DNA from: Wurfbainia villosa
Lineage: Eukaryota > Streptophyta > Magnoliopsida > Zingiberales > Zingiberaceae
Length of the DNA stretch: 64,000 nt
Assembly: GCA_025175895.1 (NCBI GenBank)
Contig: CM045992.1
Coordinates: 92,546,800 to 92,610,799 of the forward strand
Direction of reading: 5' to 3'
Shown here: piece after piece, positions 32,490 to 44,081 of the stretch
Position numbering within the stretch: the stretch's first letter is position 1
Layout: each line of letters begins with the position of its first letter
Notes under the pieces: generated by a model
Database searches by the model: none
Seen by the model: the letters and a program-made list of their open reading frames with translations, nothing else
What the model was told of the DNA's origin: nothing
Position numbers and translations under genes: made by a program

Positions 32490-33990
32490 TTAAGAGAAAA
32501 AGTACCTCAAATATGGCGGTCGAGGTGGGAAGTCTGGTAGTCTCGGCATGTCAGGCTCTTGGGAAAATCTAGTACTCAACTGCTGATGCCACATGTACAT
32601 ATGGTCGATCTGAGAACTGGTGGATGCAGTGGCTGCTCTATGCTCCTCCTCCCTGGCCCACTCTGCCTGCATGACACACATGTGCTACCAAACCTCCTGG
32701 CGGTATGCAACCTCCTCCTAGAAATAGACACGGGCCTCGCCGTAGAACTCCTAGGCCCTGAAACTATGCCTGCGTGTAGGTGCTCTGCTCTTCCCATCGC
32801 TGCCTCTGTGTCTGTTGCTAGGCATAAATGTCATCAAGGCATGATCAGAACTCAGAAAAGTCATAGGCAGACATACCTGCTTCTTGCTCAAAAGTAAAAA
32901 AAGAAGGAAGTGCAGGTGTAGGCTCTCGGCGTAGACTAGGTGGACTCCTATACATCTGTGAACTCGTGGGAGAGTGATGGGTAGGGGGTGAGAGGGGTGC
33001 CTCAATGGAAGGCCCCGTATGTGGTGGGGACTTCACTACCCAGTCCAACTGCCAGTTGGTGTTGTTGGTGATGGTGGTACGATCAGTGTTGGGGAGCCTA
33101 AGGCATGGCAAGTTCTTCCTTACAAAGCAAAAAATAGTGCCCCTATCTCCCTATCATTTTCATAGCTATGCACACCCCTAGGTCGATACTAGGGCTCCCC
33201 TCTACTCTATCTAATACAGTATAATCGTATCCCATCCTATAACAAATGTGGGTAATCAATCCCTCCAAAATAATCTCTCCCCTTGCCGCCTTGCTCATCT
33301 TCACTAGGTGCCTAATGAAATGGGATCCTACATCAATGTTATTCCTCTCTTGTAGCATGTCCCATAGGCATAGAAGCTCTCTCATTCTTACCACTCCATC
33401 ACTCTCTCCTCGCCCAAAAATAGTACTCGCCATCACTCGGTGAATGTACCAGAAGATGGGGTTTTGTAATCGGGATGCCTTAGCTCTAGAGGGGTCATAG
33501 GAGGTTTCTCCGGTTAGCTCCATTCAAAACAATCTTGCATGGAACTCGTTAGGGGTTCTCCTCTCTCCTCCACTAGACAATCCAAAACACGAGTTCCATT
33601 GGTGTAATGTCCACTCATGTTCAATGTTAAAAACCTAAAAGTGATCTTACCCTCTTCACTATCTCTCCCCGTCAAGATCTCCACTTCCAATGAACTTAAA
33701 AATTCCAAAACTATCCTAGGGTAGGTTGGGCATCTCACCCCCATAATCTCTCCCCAACCCATTTTTGCAAAAAAGACCTTGTACATCGCCAAGCAAACCT
33801 AGGGTTTCTAAAAGTGCATCATCCAAATACCTAGTAGCCATGATTTTGTGATTGGAAAGCATGTTAAATCTATCTCTATGCTCATTGTTACGAAATATGA
33901 TGCTTGGGAGAGCATTACCTTCCTCCGGATCTTGTGAGGCACCCCTTCTCCTTGACCTTCATTGCGAAGTGGTGGATCACATTGCCACAT
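32490..33990 (-). pseudogene. Athila E second ORF (plant transposon-associated protein), broken
   Basis: Counterpart of the C second ORF on the minus strand. It starts near 33990 (EEGNALPS, FRNNEHRDRFNML). It continues through FLSSLEVEILTGRDSEEGKI (33514-33792) to the conserved core at 33143-33523 (GSHFIRHLVKMSKAARGEI, LITHICYRMGYDY, CIAMKMIGR). The Pro/Ser-rich part is at 32845-33111 and the Gln-rich tail ends at the stop near 32490 (DHMYMWHQQL). The pieces are in different frames, so it is a pseudogene. The domain order is identical to C, which supports one shared element design. Confidence 0.8.
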
Positions 33991-34549
33991 GCTTTGTCCT
34001 CTACATTTTTGCTCCTTGGAAGCTTGTTGAGGGTTGGAGGGGATCCTTGGAGTGTGGGTAAGGCGATTTCGCACGAATAGGATAAGAGGGATTGAGGCAC
34101 ACGATGGATTTGGGGCAAACCACATGGTGCTTTGCCTTTTAAAGCCACGCGACATGGCCATGTGCGTTGCTGGGAGAAATGCTGAAATTTGGCATGGCCA
34201 CGTAAAATTCACACAATCAGTCGTGTGAGCCCCTAATTTTCTCCCAAAGTGCAACACAGTCCGAATCTTTCACACGCCCCACCATATGCACTTCTGATCA
34301 TTGGACACGACCATGTGGAATCAACACGGCCGCCCATGCTTCTCGCTAAGGGTTCAAAAAGGAATCTCGTTTCTACCTAGTAAGTTCTCTATAACCCTAA
34401 ACTATTTTCAAAGACGTTAAAGTCCATAAAGTAAAGTCTAAATTATACACATGAATGCAATAAAAGTAAAAACATATAAAATTAAACTTGGGTTGCCTCC
34501 CAAGAAGCGCTTTGTTTAAGGTCTTTTAGCTCGACCATACTCCATCGCT
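33991..34549 (-). other. Athila E inter-ORF spacer
   Basis: No gene. The second-ORF N-terminal part may extend a little into it. It holds CACGGCC / CATGTGGAATC-type motifs (34190-34335) and the minus-strand GGGAGGCAACCCAAG motif near 34490-34504. As in C, the protease and the second ORF are separated by only a few hundred bases. Confidence 0.7.
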
Positions 34550-36617
34550 TTAGCTCGGCTCTGGAGGCTCCGTGAACCTCCATTCATCCGTCTTAGCATC
34601 TTCACCTTTACTTTCTGCTTTAGCTCTTGTTGGAATAACATACTTATCCAACGAGAGTCCCTGGCCTGCTATGCTGGTAAGCTCGAATTCTAAACTATCG
34701 TCTCCCACTGTCAAGGTCAGCTTGTGATTCCTGACGTCTATGACGATTTCGGTCGTTGCGAAAAATGGTCGTCCAAGAATTACGGGGATTTTTGGGTCCT
34801 CCTCCATTTCCATGACCACAAAATCTATAGGGAGTGTAAAATTCCCCACCTTAACCAGCACATCTTCTAGAATTTCCAGTGGGTATCGGTACGAGTGTTC
34901 GGAAAGCTGTAACGTCATAGTTGTGAACTTTAGATTCCCCAACCCTAGCTTTTTGCATAAGGTATAGGTCATCAAGCTCACACTAGCGCCCAAGTCACAG
35001 AAGGATTTACTAATTAGGGTCATCCCTATATGACACAGAATATAGAAACTCCCCAGATCCTTCAATTTCTGAGTGGCCCCGTTTTGGAGATAATACTCGA
35101 TTCCTCCGTAAGGGCCACTGTCTCTGACTGCTCGACCTTCTTGCGGTGTGCCAGAATATCTTTCATGAATTTTGAAAATTGAGGCATTTGGTGCAACGCT
35201 TTGAGTATCGGCACCTCCACTGAGATTGATTTAACATGTTCAAGAATTTTCCAAACTCAGTATCTCTCTTCGCATTGGTCAGTCGTTGCGGGAATGGTAC
35301 TGTCAAGGGTGGTTGAGTGTTTATGGCTGGTTCACTCTCTATGTTTTTGACTTCTTCCTTCCCGGTCTCCCCCGAAGATTCCTTTACTTCGAACCCTTAT
35401 TTCGGTTCAGCAACCAACTTACTTGATGATTCATTCAGAATCTTCCCATTCCGTAACATCATCGCCTTACACTGTTCCACTGGATTAGTTTTTGATTTTT
35501 CGAAAAATCGCCCCGGTGGTCTAGCAACCTCGCTGGCGATCTGAGCTACTTGAGTCTCTAGCTCTTTTGTCAGTTAATGAGATCTTTCATAGACAATTTT
35601 AATTCTTCAATCATTGTATCTGTCTGCGAATGCCACCATTGGAATTCAGTGTTCGCCTCTTATTGCGTTCGAATAAAGTTTTCTATTATCTGTTCCAGTC
35701 GGGTGTCGGGTGGTTGCAGTTACCCATTGCTCTATTGTTGTCCATATCCTCCTGGTTGTTGGAAATTCCCAGAATTATTTTTATAATAAAATTTTGGGTG
35801 GTTCCTCCATCCGTGATTATAGATGCTAGAATATGGGTTATTAGGCCTCTGATTGTGGTTGACAACCGCATCGACATGTTCAATCAGCTCCTCAGAGCTG
35901 CTCTACCCTCTATAGTAGTCCTCCTGATATGCCACTACTCCCTCTCCCCAGGAATTGGCTGCACACACCGAAGCAGGGGTTAGAGAATCAAATCGTAATC
36001 TTAGTGAATCCATTCTTGCCACTAAATGATCGATGGAATTGACAACATATCTATCGATTGCATGTGATGGGTGACTATGCTCGGAAGCCCATTGGTGGTG
36101 GTTCTGGGCCACCTACTCGATCAACTCTTCCGCTTCCTCGATGGTCTTATTCATTAACACTCCTCCTGCAGCAGAATCGAGGGAACCCTTCGTGGCATAT
36201 GTGATCCCATTATAGAATATATGGATCACCATCCACCTCTCTAAACCATGATGGGAACATTGATAGAATAGCCCTTTGTAGCGATACCAGGCTTCAAATA
36301 GGGACTCCCCTTCCTTCTGATAGAAGCTAGTAATCAAATGGCTCATGTAGGCAGTCTTACTTAGTGGGAAGAATTTATTTATAAATTTCTACACACACTA
36401 CTCCCATGTGGTGATGCTTCCTGAGAGAAGGGAGTGTAGCCATGTCTTCACCTTGTCCCGCAGTGAGAACAGGAATAGGCTCAGACAGATCGCATCAGCA
36501 GGCACTCCATTGAACTTCAATGTTGAGCATATATCCAAAAAAGTCTCTAGGTGCCGGTTCGGGTCTTCATTTGTAGCTCCTCCGAATTGGCTCTGCTGAA
36601 CCATGTGTATGAGTGCA
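34550..36617 (-). pseudogene. Athila E gag-protease remnant
   Basis: Reads from 36617: gag (ALIHMVQQSQFGGATNEDP, FLFSLRDKVKTWLHSL), a stop near 36398, then SFYQKEGESLFEAWYRYKGL and NKTIEEAEELIE with a TAG at 36113. NHHQWASEHSHPSHAID follows to a stop near 35903. A Gln/Asn-rich part and a frame-disrupted middle lead to the protease (35065-34550). The protease active-site string is CDLGASVSLM, with VILGRPFFATTEIVIDVRN and the end EWRFTEPPEPS. The protease domain itself is open and well preserved. There is no RT or integrase between it and the second ORF. Gag is cut at its N-terminal side by the LTR of K. Confidence 0.86.
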
Positions 36618-36620
36618 GGT

Positions 36621-37115
36621 TGATGTGAGCAAAACATATAGGGTTTTAAGAGTAGTTTTCGCTCACATCTCATTTCATTTTATGTTTGTTTCATGCATAT
36701 TTTACTTTGTTTTGCATGCATTTCCTATTTTCTAATTTGGAGATCTACTTTTATTAATTTATGTGTAGGATGACATTTTTGGAGCAAAAATGGAGAAATT
36801 TGTGGATCACGGACCTTAGGGAACACACACTGGCCATGTCCCAAGACTTGGGCATGTTTCCAAAGCGAAACAGATAAAAATGGAGGCCCCACAAAAATAC
36901 ACGGCTAGGCCGTGTCTTTTAGCACGGTCGTGCCTTTTTTCCAGTTCAGTTTTCAGCCAAAATTTTAGCCATTTTTCAGCCTTGCACACGGCTTGCCCGT
37001 GTGAAAATCACACGGTCAGTTGGCAGCACCGCAAATTTGACCAAATAGGATTTTTCAAGCATTTATGGAAAGTTGGAGCCGCCTCTATATATAGGAAACT
37101 TGTCTAAGAGGCTGG
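36621..37115 (+). repeat. K: Athila LTR, left part
   Basis: Starts TGATGTGAGCAAAACATATA in plus orientation, inside the gag of E. It contains CACGGCTAGGCCGTGTC and CACACGGCTTGCCCGTGTG-type motifs (36900-37020) and a TATATATAGG string near 37087 that could be a TATA box (inference). It is interrupted by Copia I at 37115. Confidence 0.8.
37111..37115. repeat. Target-site duplication of Copia I, left copy (GCTGG)
   Basis: Immediately precedes TGTAGGGAATTC, the outer end of I's left LTR. The same five bases follow I's right end at 44484-44488. Confidence 0.85.
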
Positions 37116-37694
37116 TGTAGGGAATTCTTTATGCCAAATGACATATGCGCAACGGAAAAATTAGGATCCCTTCCAAGTGATCCATGCGAAAGCAAACTCG
37201 TATAAAATAAATTTCTCTAAACCAAACCTATCTTATAGGAGAGGATTACCTTTGTTGCGTGCCCTTGTTAATCCCGCTTCTTCCTTTTGTTTGTTGGATC
37301 TTTAGCACGTTCAAGTGTCCGTGCCTCTATATGTATCCACACGAGCAAGCTCTTGTCTCACAAAAGAAAAACTAGAGGAGCTCTCCTTTACTTCTTGCTA
37401 GAGAAGTCCCTAAAGGAGAGGAAGAGAGGGAAAAGGAGAAAGGAAGAAGAAGACTCCTCTTCTTGCTAGCCTACACTCACAAACCCACACAACCAAAGCT
37501 TCCACCAAGCTCTCTCACAACCACAACAACACTTGCTTTGGCCGGCCACTTCATGGGGTCTTTTATAGGGTTGGAAAAACCCTTTCACCTCCACACATTC
37601 AATGCAATCCATTGCATTGGGACACAAGTTTGGCCGGCCACTTAAGGAGACAAAACCATTTTGTTTCCTTCCACCTTATCTAGCTTAGGTGGAT

Positions 37695-37746
37695 GCTTAG
37701 GTGGCATGCTTATGTGGCATGCTTATGTGGCATGCTTATGTGGCAT
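37695..37746. repeat. 13-bp tandem repeat, four units
   Basis: Four units of GCTTATGTGGCAT; the first has AGG in place of ATG. It lies in the 3' LTR of Copia I, just next to the AT-rich array. Confidence 0.93.
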
Positions 37747-37755
37747 TCATGCATG

Positions 37756-37925
37756 TTGAATTAATCTTATTAATTCAATTAAGCTTATGTTATCATGTTG
37801 AATTAATCTTATTAATTCAATCATATTGAATTAATCTTATTAATTCAATTAAGCTTATGTTATCATATTGAATTAATCTTATTAAATCAATAAGGTAACA
37901 TATTGAATTAATCTCATTAAATCGA
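37756..37925. repeat. AT-rich hairpin-forming repeat array
   Basis: Five partial repeats starting TTGAATTAATC. The first three contain TTGAATTAAT and ATTAATTCAA around a 3-nt loop, a 10-bp perfect stem. Unit lengths are about 42, 28, 42, 35 and less, so the array is irregular. Lies in the 3' LTR of I. Confidence 0.9.
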
Positions 37926-38991
37926 TTAGCTAAAATTCTCATTAAGCTTAAAGTCCAAAAACCATTTTGTACTTAAGCTTATTCCCAAATTATTCTAGTC
38001 AAACTAGAATACTCTAATTCCTCTAATTATCATGCTCTTTGTGTGTGACCTATAGGCTCTCATAGCGTTGGCGGTGGACCTAAACTCTTTTAGATACACA
38101 AGCGATGGCGGCATCTAGCAATACATCATTGCTACCCAAGTTCTGAGATAAGTCAAGATCAGACTAACCTTTCGTGACTACTATAATATATGGCCGTGTC
38201 CTTCTATCCTTGATATCAGTTGATCGATGAGGCATAGGCGTGTCATCCTCGATCAATCTATGTGTTTCTTGATCACTGAGTAAACTAACTCAAACAAATG
38301 ATATCAATATCTCATATTTACTCATTAGAGCATGGCCATGCGTTTTAGTAGTTCTACTCAATCAAGTGGCACACCGATATCACTCTCGTCATAAGAGAGG
38401 ATAGATCCCATCTACATCACTCACATCCCTCCGCATAATTTGTTACATACCCAGTAATCACCTTTATGGTCCACCCTGTTACGGGTGACGTTTGACGATA
38501 CCAAAGTACATAACTCCTTATGTAGGGAACAGTAGTGACTTCAGGTCTGAGGACTATTCATACCAATAGTCACATGAGAAAGTTTATGACACTCATATAA
38601 CGATCCATGAAACTTTCTCATGGCGGGAATTGATTCGATTATATATTCTCTAATATATACCCATGTGTCAACTTGATATCATATATCCATGACTTGTGAG
38701 ATCAAGTCATCAATTGACCTACATGCTAGTCTTTATGTATTAATATTGCCCTTGCATATTAATACTTGACTAGGAACATTTAGAAAGTGTTCTCTACAGC
38801 CTCTCATAATCAATTCTGCCAATTGATGTGCTGTAGATAAGAACCTACTTTTCTAGGGCATTACTATATTTAATTTAGCTGGCACAAGCAAAACTTAAAT
38901 ATAATAACCAATCCTTTGCCTTTATAGAATATGATACAAAATGTTCCCTATTCAACCATCACATGATTGGTTCTTAGGGCTATAACTAACA

Positions 38992-39001
38992 ATCTCCCAC
39001 T
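38992..39001 (-). other. Polypurine tract of Copia I
   Basis: The minus strand reads AGTGGGAGAT just before the LTR, the same tract as in Copia B. Confidence 0.85.
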
Positions 39002-39005
39002 AGCA

Positions 39006-42000
39006 CTAGTACCAATCACTATGATATCTAATACCTAGTGACCTAGTGTGACCATCATGCTTCCTCTGTGCCAAAGCCTTGGTCAATGGATCTGCGATGT
39101 TAGCTTCTGTCGGTACTCTGCATATCCTCACATCTCCTCTATCGATGATCTCTCGAATGAAATGGAAGCGCCGCAGTATGTGTTTAGTCCGTTGATGTGA
39201 TCAAGGTTCCTTAGCCTGTGCAATAGCCCCATTGTTGTCACAATAGAGGTCTATTGGATCTGCAATGCTAGGAACTACCCCAAGTTCACTAATGAACTTC
39301 ACGAGCCAAACGACCTCCTTTCGCATCGGATCACGATATACTCGGCCACATTGTAGAATCGACAAGCGTGTCTGCTTTGAACTCTTCGACTCACGGCTCC
39401 ACCATTCGAGGCAAAACCCGTACCCGATTGCGATCTATAGTCATCCTTATGCATTTGGAAGCTTGCATCACTGTAACCCTTCTGACTAGCTCCTCATTGC
39501 CTCCAAATATCAGGAAATATTCTTTCGTTCTTCGTAAGTATTTAAGAATATTTTTGACTGCTATCCAGTGACTTTCACCTGGATCCGACTGGTATCTACT
39601 CGTCATGCTCAAAGCATACGAGACGTCAGGACGAGTACAAAGCATGGCGTACATGATAGACCCTATGGCGAGCGCATAAGGATCTTATCCATGCGATCTC
39701 TCTCCTCCTAGAAGAGGACATTGAGTCTTGAAAGACTCACACCATGTGATAAAGCGAAATCCTTTCTTGGAATTTTGCATAGCAAAATGATCTAGCACTT
39801 TATCAATGTATGTACTCGACTTAGGCCAAGTAATCTTTTAGATCTATCTCTATAGATCTTGATGCCTAGAATATAGGCGGCTTCACCTAAGTCTTTCATC
39901 GAGAAACAATTCCCTAACCACATCTTCAGTGGGTGAGGGAATATCATTTCCGATGAGAAGTATGTCATCTACATACAAGACAAGAAATACAAGCTGTGCT
40001 CCTACTATTTCTCTTGTAGACACAAGGTTCATCTTCATTCTTGATGAAACCAAACTCTTTGATTGCATCATCGAATCGAAGATTCCAGCTTCGAGAGGCT
40101 TGCTTTAGTCCATAAATGGACCTTTGCAGTTTGCATACCTTTCCAGGATGCTTTGGATCTTCAAAACCCTCAGGCTGTGTCATGTACACATCCTTGAGTA
40201 GCTTTCCATTCAGAAAAGCGGTTTTGACATCCATCTGCCAGATCTCATAATCGTGGTTGGCTGCAATAGCAAGTATGATCCGAATGGATTTAAGCATCGC
40301 AACTGGTGAAAAGGTTTCATCATAGTCAATACCATGAATTTGTTTGAATCCTTTAGCCACCAATCTACCTTTATAGGTATGCTTATTACCATCCATGTCA
40401 GTCTTTACTTTAAAGACCCACTTACACCCAATGGGTTTTACCCCTTCAGGTGGATAAACCAAGGTCCATACTTGGTTAGTGTACATGGATTCCATTTCGG
40501 ATCTCATGGCCTCTAGCCATTTCTCGGAATCTGGGCTCATCATAGCTTCTTGATAGGATGTAGGCTCGTCAAGATTGACAAGCAATACATCACCATTGTC
40601 AGTCAAGAGAAAAGAATATCTCTCGGGTTGACGACGGATCCTGTCAGATCTACGAAGAGGTTGGTCTACTTGAACAGGTGTTTGTTCCACAACTCTTTGG
40701 GCAACAATTTCCTCATCCACAACACTTTGTGGTTCCTGTTCATTTTCCATCGAAGCCTTAGTGTTATCGTCATCTTGAACTTCTTCAAGATGAATTTTAC
40801 TCCCACTAGTTTTTCTAGAAATAAATTCTCTTTCTAGAAAGACAGCATTTCTGGCAACAAACACCTTGCCAAGTGTGGGATTGTAAAAGTAATATCCCTT
40901 AGTTTCCTTGGGATATCACAAAATAACACTTATCGATTTGGGTCCTAGTTTATCGAGACTTGGCGTCTTACATAAGCTTCACAACCCCAAATCTTTATAA
41001 AAGACATTTTGGGACTCTTCGATCCATATCGTATATGGTGTCTTTTCTCTGGCTTTTGATGGGGAGCGATTAAGTGTGAAAGCGGTGTCTCTAGAGCTAG
41101 TCCCCAAAGGAAGTAGGTAGATCGATCGCTCATCATTGATCGTACCATATCTAATAGAGTACGATTTCTCCTCTCGGATACACCATTCCATTGTGGTGTT
41201 CGAGAGTGAGTTGGGATATTATCCCACACTCACCGGTGATCACGAAACTCTTGACTAAGGTATTCACCACCTCGATCTGATCGAAGTAGCTTGATCGCTT
41301 ACCAAGTTGGTTTTGTACTTCATTCTTGAATGCTTTGAACTTTTCAAAGGATTCGACTTATGTCTCATCAAATATAAGTAGCCAAATCTACTCATATCAT
41401 CGGAAAGTAATAAAGTACTTATAGCCTCCTCTCGCCCGACATTGAAAGGCCCACATACATCGGTATGTATGAGTCCTAACAAGTCTGTCGCTCTCTCTCC
41501 ATGTCCACTAAATGGAGTTTTAGTCATCTTTCCTAAAGGCAAGATTCGCATACCTCATATGATTCAAAATCCAAATAGGTCAATAATCCATCTTTATGGA
41601 GTTGGGATATCGTTTTCATTTATGTGACCTAAGCGCGATGCGGAGATATGTTTGGTTGAATCATTCGATTTGAACGCTTAGTATTCACGTTATAAATTGG
41701 GTTTTCTAAATCTAGAACATAGAGACCATTCATAAGTGGTGCATTACAATAGAACATTTCATTTGAAATAAATGGAACAACATTTGTCCTTTATTATAAA
41801 AGAAAAGTTTTCTTGTCTAAACAAGATCTGAAATTATGTTCTTTGTCAATGCGGTACATATAAGCACTCCTCTAGTTCTAAGATAAGCCCGGTGGGCAAA
41901 GACAAAGAATATGTTCCTCACTCTGGCGACAACTTTTGCGCCATTGCCTACTCGTGAGTCTACTTAGCCTTTGCCATTTGTCTACTATTTCTCGATCCTG

Positions 42001-42897
42001 CACATTATTACAAATGTGAGAAGCACATCCATTATCTAATACCCATGTAGAAGAAATAGATAGATTAACTTCTATAGCGTGTATACACAGGCGAAGTCCC
42101 ACTTCTTTTATTCTTTACTTCCTCAAGGTAGACTTTGCGGTTCCGCTTCGATGTCGATCTCACGCAATGGAGCGATCCCTTCCTTAGGTACTTTACCTTT
42201 ACCCTTTGAAGTGGATGAATTGGCCTTGCCTTTGGCTTGGGTCTTACCCTTGCCTTTGCGCTTACCTTTGCCCTTCTTGACCATTAGTACGTTGCTAACT
42301 TTCCTTTTGAGATTGGTTCGTGATTCTTAACATCTTTGAGAATCTCGAGCAAAGGATTTATCAATTTCATTCATGTTATAATTCATGTGAATTGATTATA
42401 TGCTTCAGCGATTGCGAGATAACATCGGTTGCCAATTCTTGGCTCAGTGGAAAACCTAGTCTTTCAAGGTTCTCAACGTACCCAATCATTTTGAGTACGT
42501 GAGTTCCTACAGGTGTTCCTTCTTGCATCTTGCATGCAAAAAGAGCCTTAGACACTTCAAAACGCTCGTTCCTAGCTTGTCCTTGATATAGTTGTTTCAA
42601 ATGCTCAACCATATCATAGGCATCCATGTTCTCATGTTGCTTCTGAAGCTCAGAGTTCATAGTGGCAAGCATAAGACATGACACATCTAATGCGTCATCT
42701 TGATGCTTCTTATAAGCATCCTTTTGGCCACAGTGGCCGCATGGCGGGTGTTTGGTGTATTGCTCTAGGACATACGTTTGCGTTCTTGCTTGAGGATAAT
42801 CCTCAAGTTCCTATACCGATCAAGAAAGTTCACTCCATTAAGCTTGTCCTTCTCAGGGACGGATCGAGTTGAGGGGGTGTGTCGTGTTAGATGTCAT
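39006..42897 (-). pseudogene. Copia I gag-pol polyprotein remnant
   Basis: The ATG at 42897 opens MTSNTTHPLN and shifts frame within 15 codons. Gag runs to 42376 (EHLKQLYQGQARNERFEVSK, GTHVLKMIGYVENL). The zinc-knuckle region is scrambled, and in the protease DTG has become DNG (LDNGCASHIC, about 42025-42060). Pre-integrase and integrase follow in pieces (HTDVCGPFNVG, 41264-41551; GVSERRNRTLLDMVRSMM, 40945-41229). The longest open part, 40864-39965, covers the linker and RT fingers/palm (YEIWQMDVKTAFLNG), with YVDDILLIGND continuing in another frame (39883-40071). A CTRPDVSYALSMTSRY segment is at 39391-39654. RNase H ends at the stop 39006-39008. Many small indels; inactive as read. Confidence 0.9.
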
Positions 42898-44063
42898 GGT
42901 GATCTACAACATTAAAATGCAAAGTTAAGTATCATACCTAAATCATTTAATTAGGCCTTTTTAATTAAATGAGGCTCCCACTAAATTCTCATAGCTACTA
43001 TTTAGTTATAAATTTATATGGGATAAAGATCCACATCATAATTCGTCTTGAGTTAGCTTTGGCTAATTGCCCAAGACGTAGTATAATTAGGTAGGCAATC
43101 TTTTGCCAATTACATCTGATGTAACTCTTTAATAGCTTTGGTTAAGTTTTAGATTAGTTTAGTGTTTATTCCTAAACGGACTTCGGTGTGGCGAGGCCTT
43201 AGGCCTTCTTGGATATCGGAGCAACGACCACTTCTAAGACAAAGCTGATGTTCGGAAATCACATAAAACTAATTTTAAAACTTATGTTCAAAGCTAATAT
43301 ATGCCTCTACTTTCTTAACTGATTAAGAAAACTTAATTAAGTCTTAACCAAGTTTGATAGCGGGACATCACGATTGTCCACTCGCACTCTTCCAAGATAA
43401 AATGCATTGCTTTGCTTTGGCAAACCCAATAACAAATGATCGAGGAAGTAGTGAGTACCAAGCTTTGGTAGGCATATCGTTTTTGACTTATTAAGAAATA
43501 AACATGTATCATATACATATTAGCATACATCACATATAAGCTAAACTAACATGCATCACATACATATTAAACTAACATGCATCACATACATATTAAACTA
43601 AGCGTGTCATGGTTATGGCCCTTATTCTACAATCTTCTCAAGCCAATGAAAAGATTGATTGGTCAACCTAGGGATAGCATCTTCTCCTAAGTGCTTCCTT
43701 TTGGTTGTCTTGTGTGTTGACTTCCTCCTTGTAACCTCATCTTCCAATGGACCCTCCATCTTTGTTTTGTACATTACAAAGGAGAAATACTCGAGTTACA
43801 TTGAGTCTAAAACTAATTTTACAACAAGAATTTTAGGAGGAAGGCACGACACGCGGTAGTATTTAAAATTACAACACACACATTCACAAACCTTTTGGGA
43901 CTAGGCCATAACCATGCACCATGTCATTTTAACTTTTAAAAGACATTGGATATTTTATTATGTTTGACAATTGCTAATGCAATTATCAACTCATAATAAA
44001 ATTTATCCTACTTCTATATCACATATAAAATAGAGAAAACCTATTTTTATACGATCTTTCGCA
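42898..44063 (-). other. Leader of Copia I
   Basis: No gene. It carries the same family features as the B leader on the opposite strand: a GAGTTAGCTTTGGCTAA string near 43050, and an array of CATGCATCACATACATATTA-type units at about 43500-43600. Confidence 0.75.
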
Positions 44064-44079
44064 AGTGGCTCTGATACCC
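44064..44079 (-). other. Primer binding site of Copia I (initiator-Met tRNA type)
   Basis: The minus strand reads GGGTATCAGAGCCACT two bases after the end of the 5' LTR. It agrees with the sites of D, G and H. Confidence 0.9.
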
Positions 44080-44081
44080 TT

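Larger units (their letters stand above)
37116..38991 (-). repeat. 3' LTR of Copia I
   Basis: 1876 bp. The minus strand starts TGTTAGTTATAGCCC at 38991, close to B and to the solo LTR at 50780-52448. It contains a 13-bp tandem repeat (37695-37746) and an AT-rich hairpin repeat (37756-37925) not obvious in B. Open frames inside it look non-coding. Confidence 0.9.

Noticed and set aside
16775..36620. That C and E are the two arms of one large inverted duplication
   Set aside because: Their proteases and LTRs differ too much, and the LTRs are joined to different sequences.
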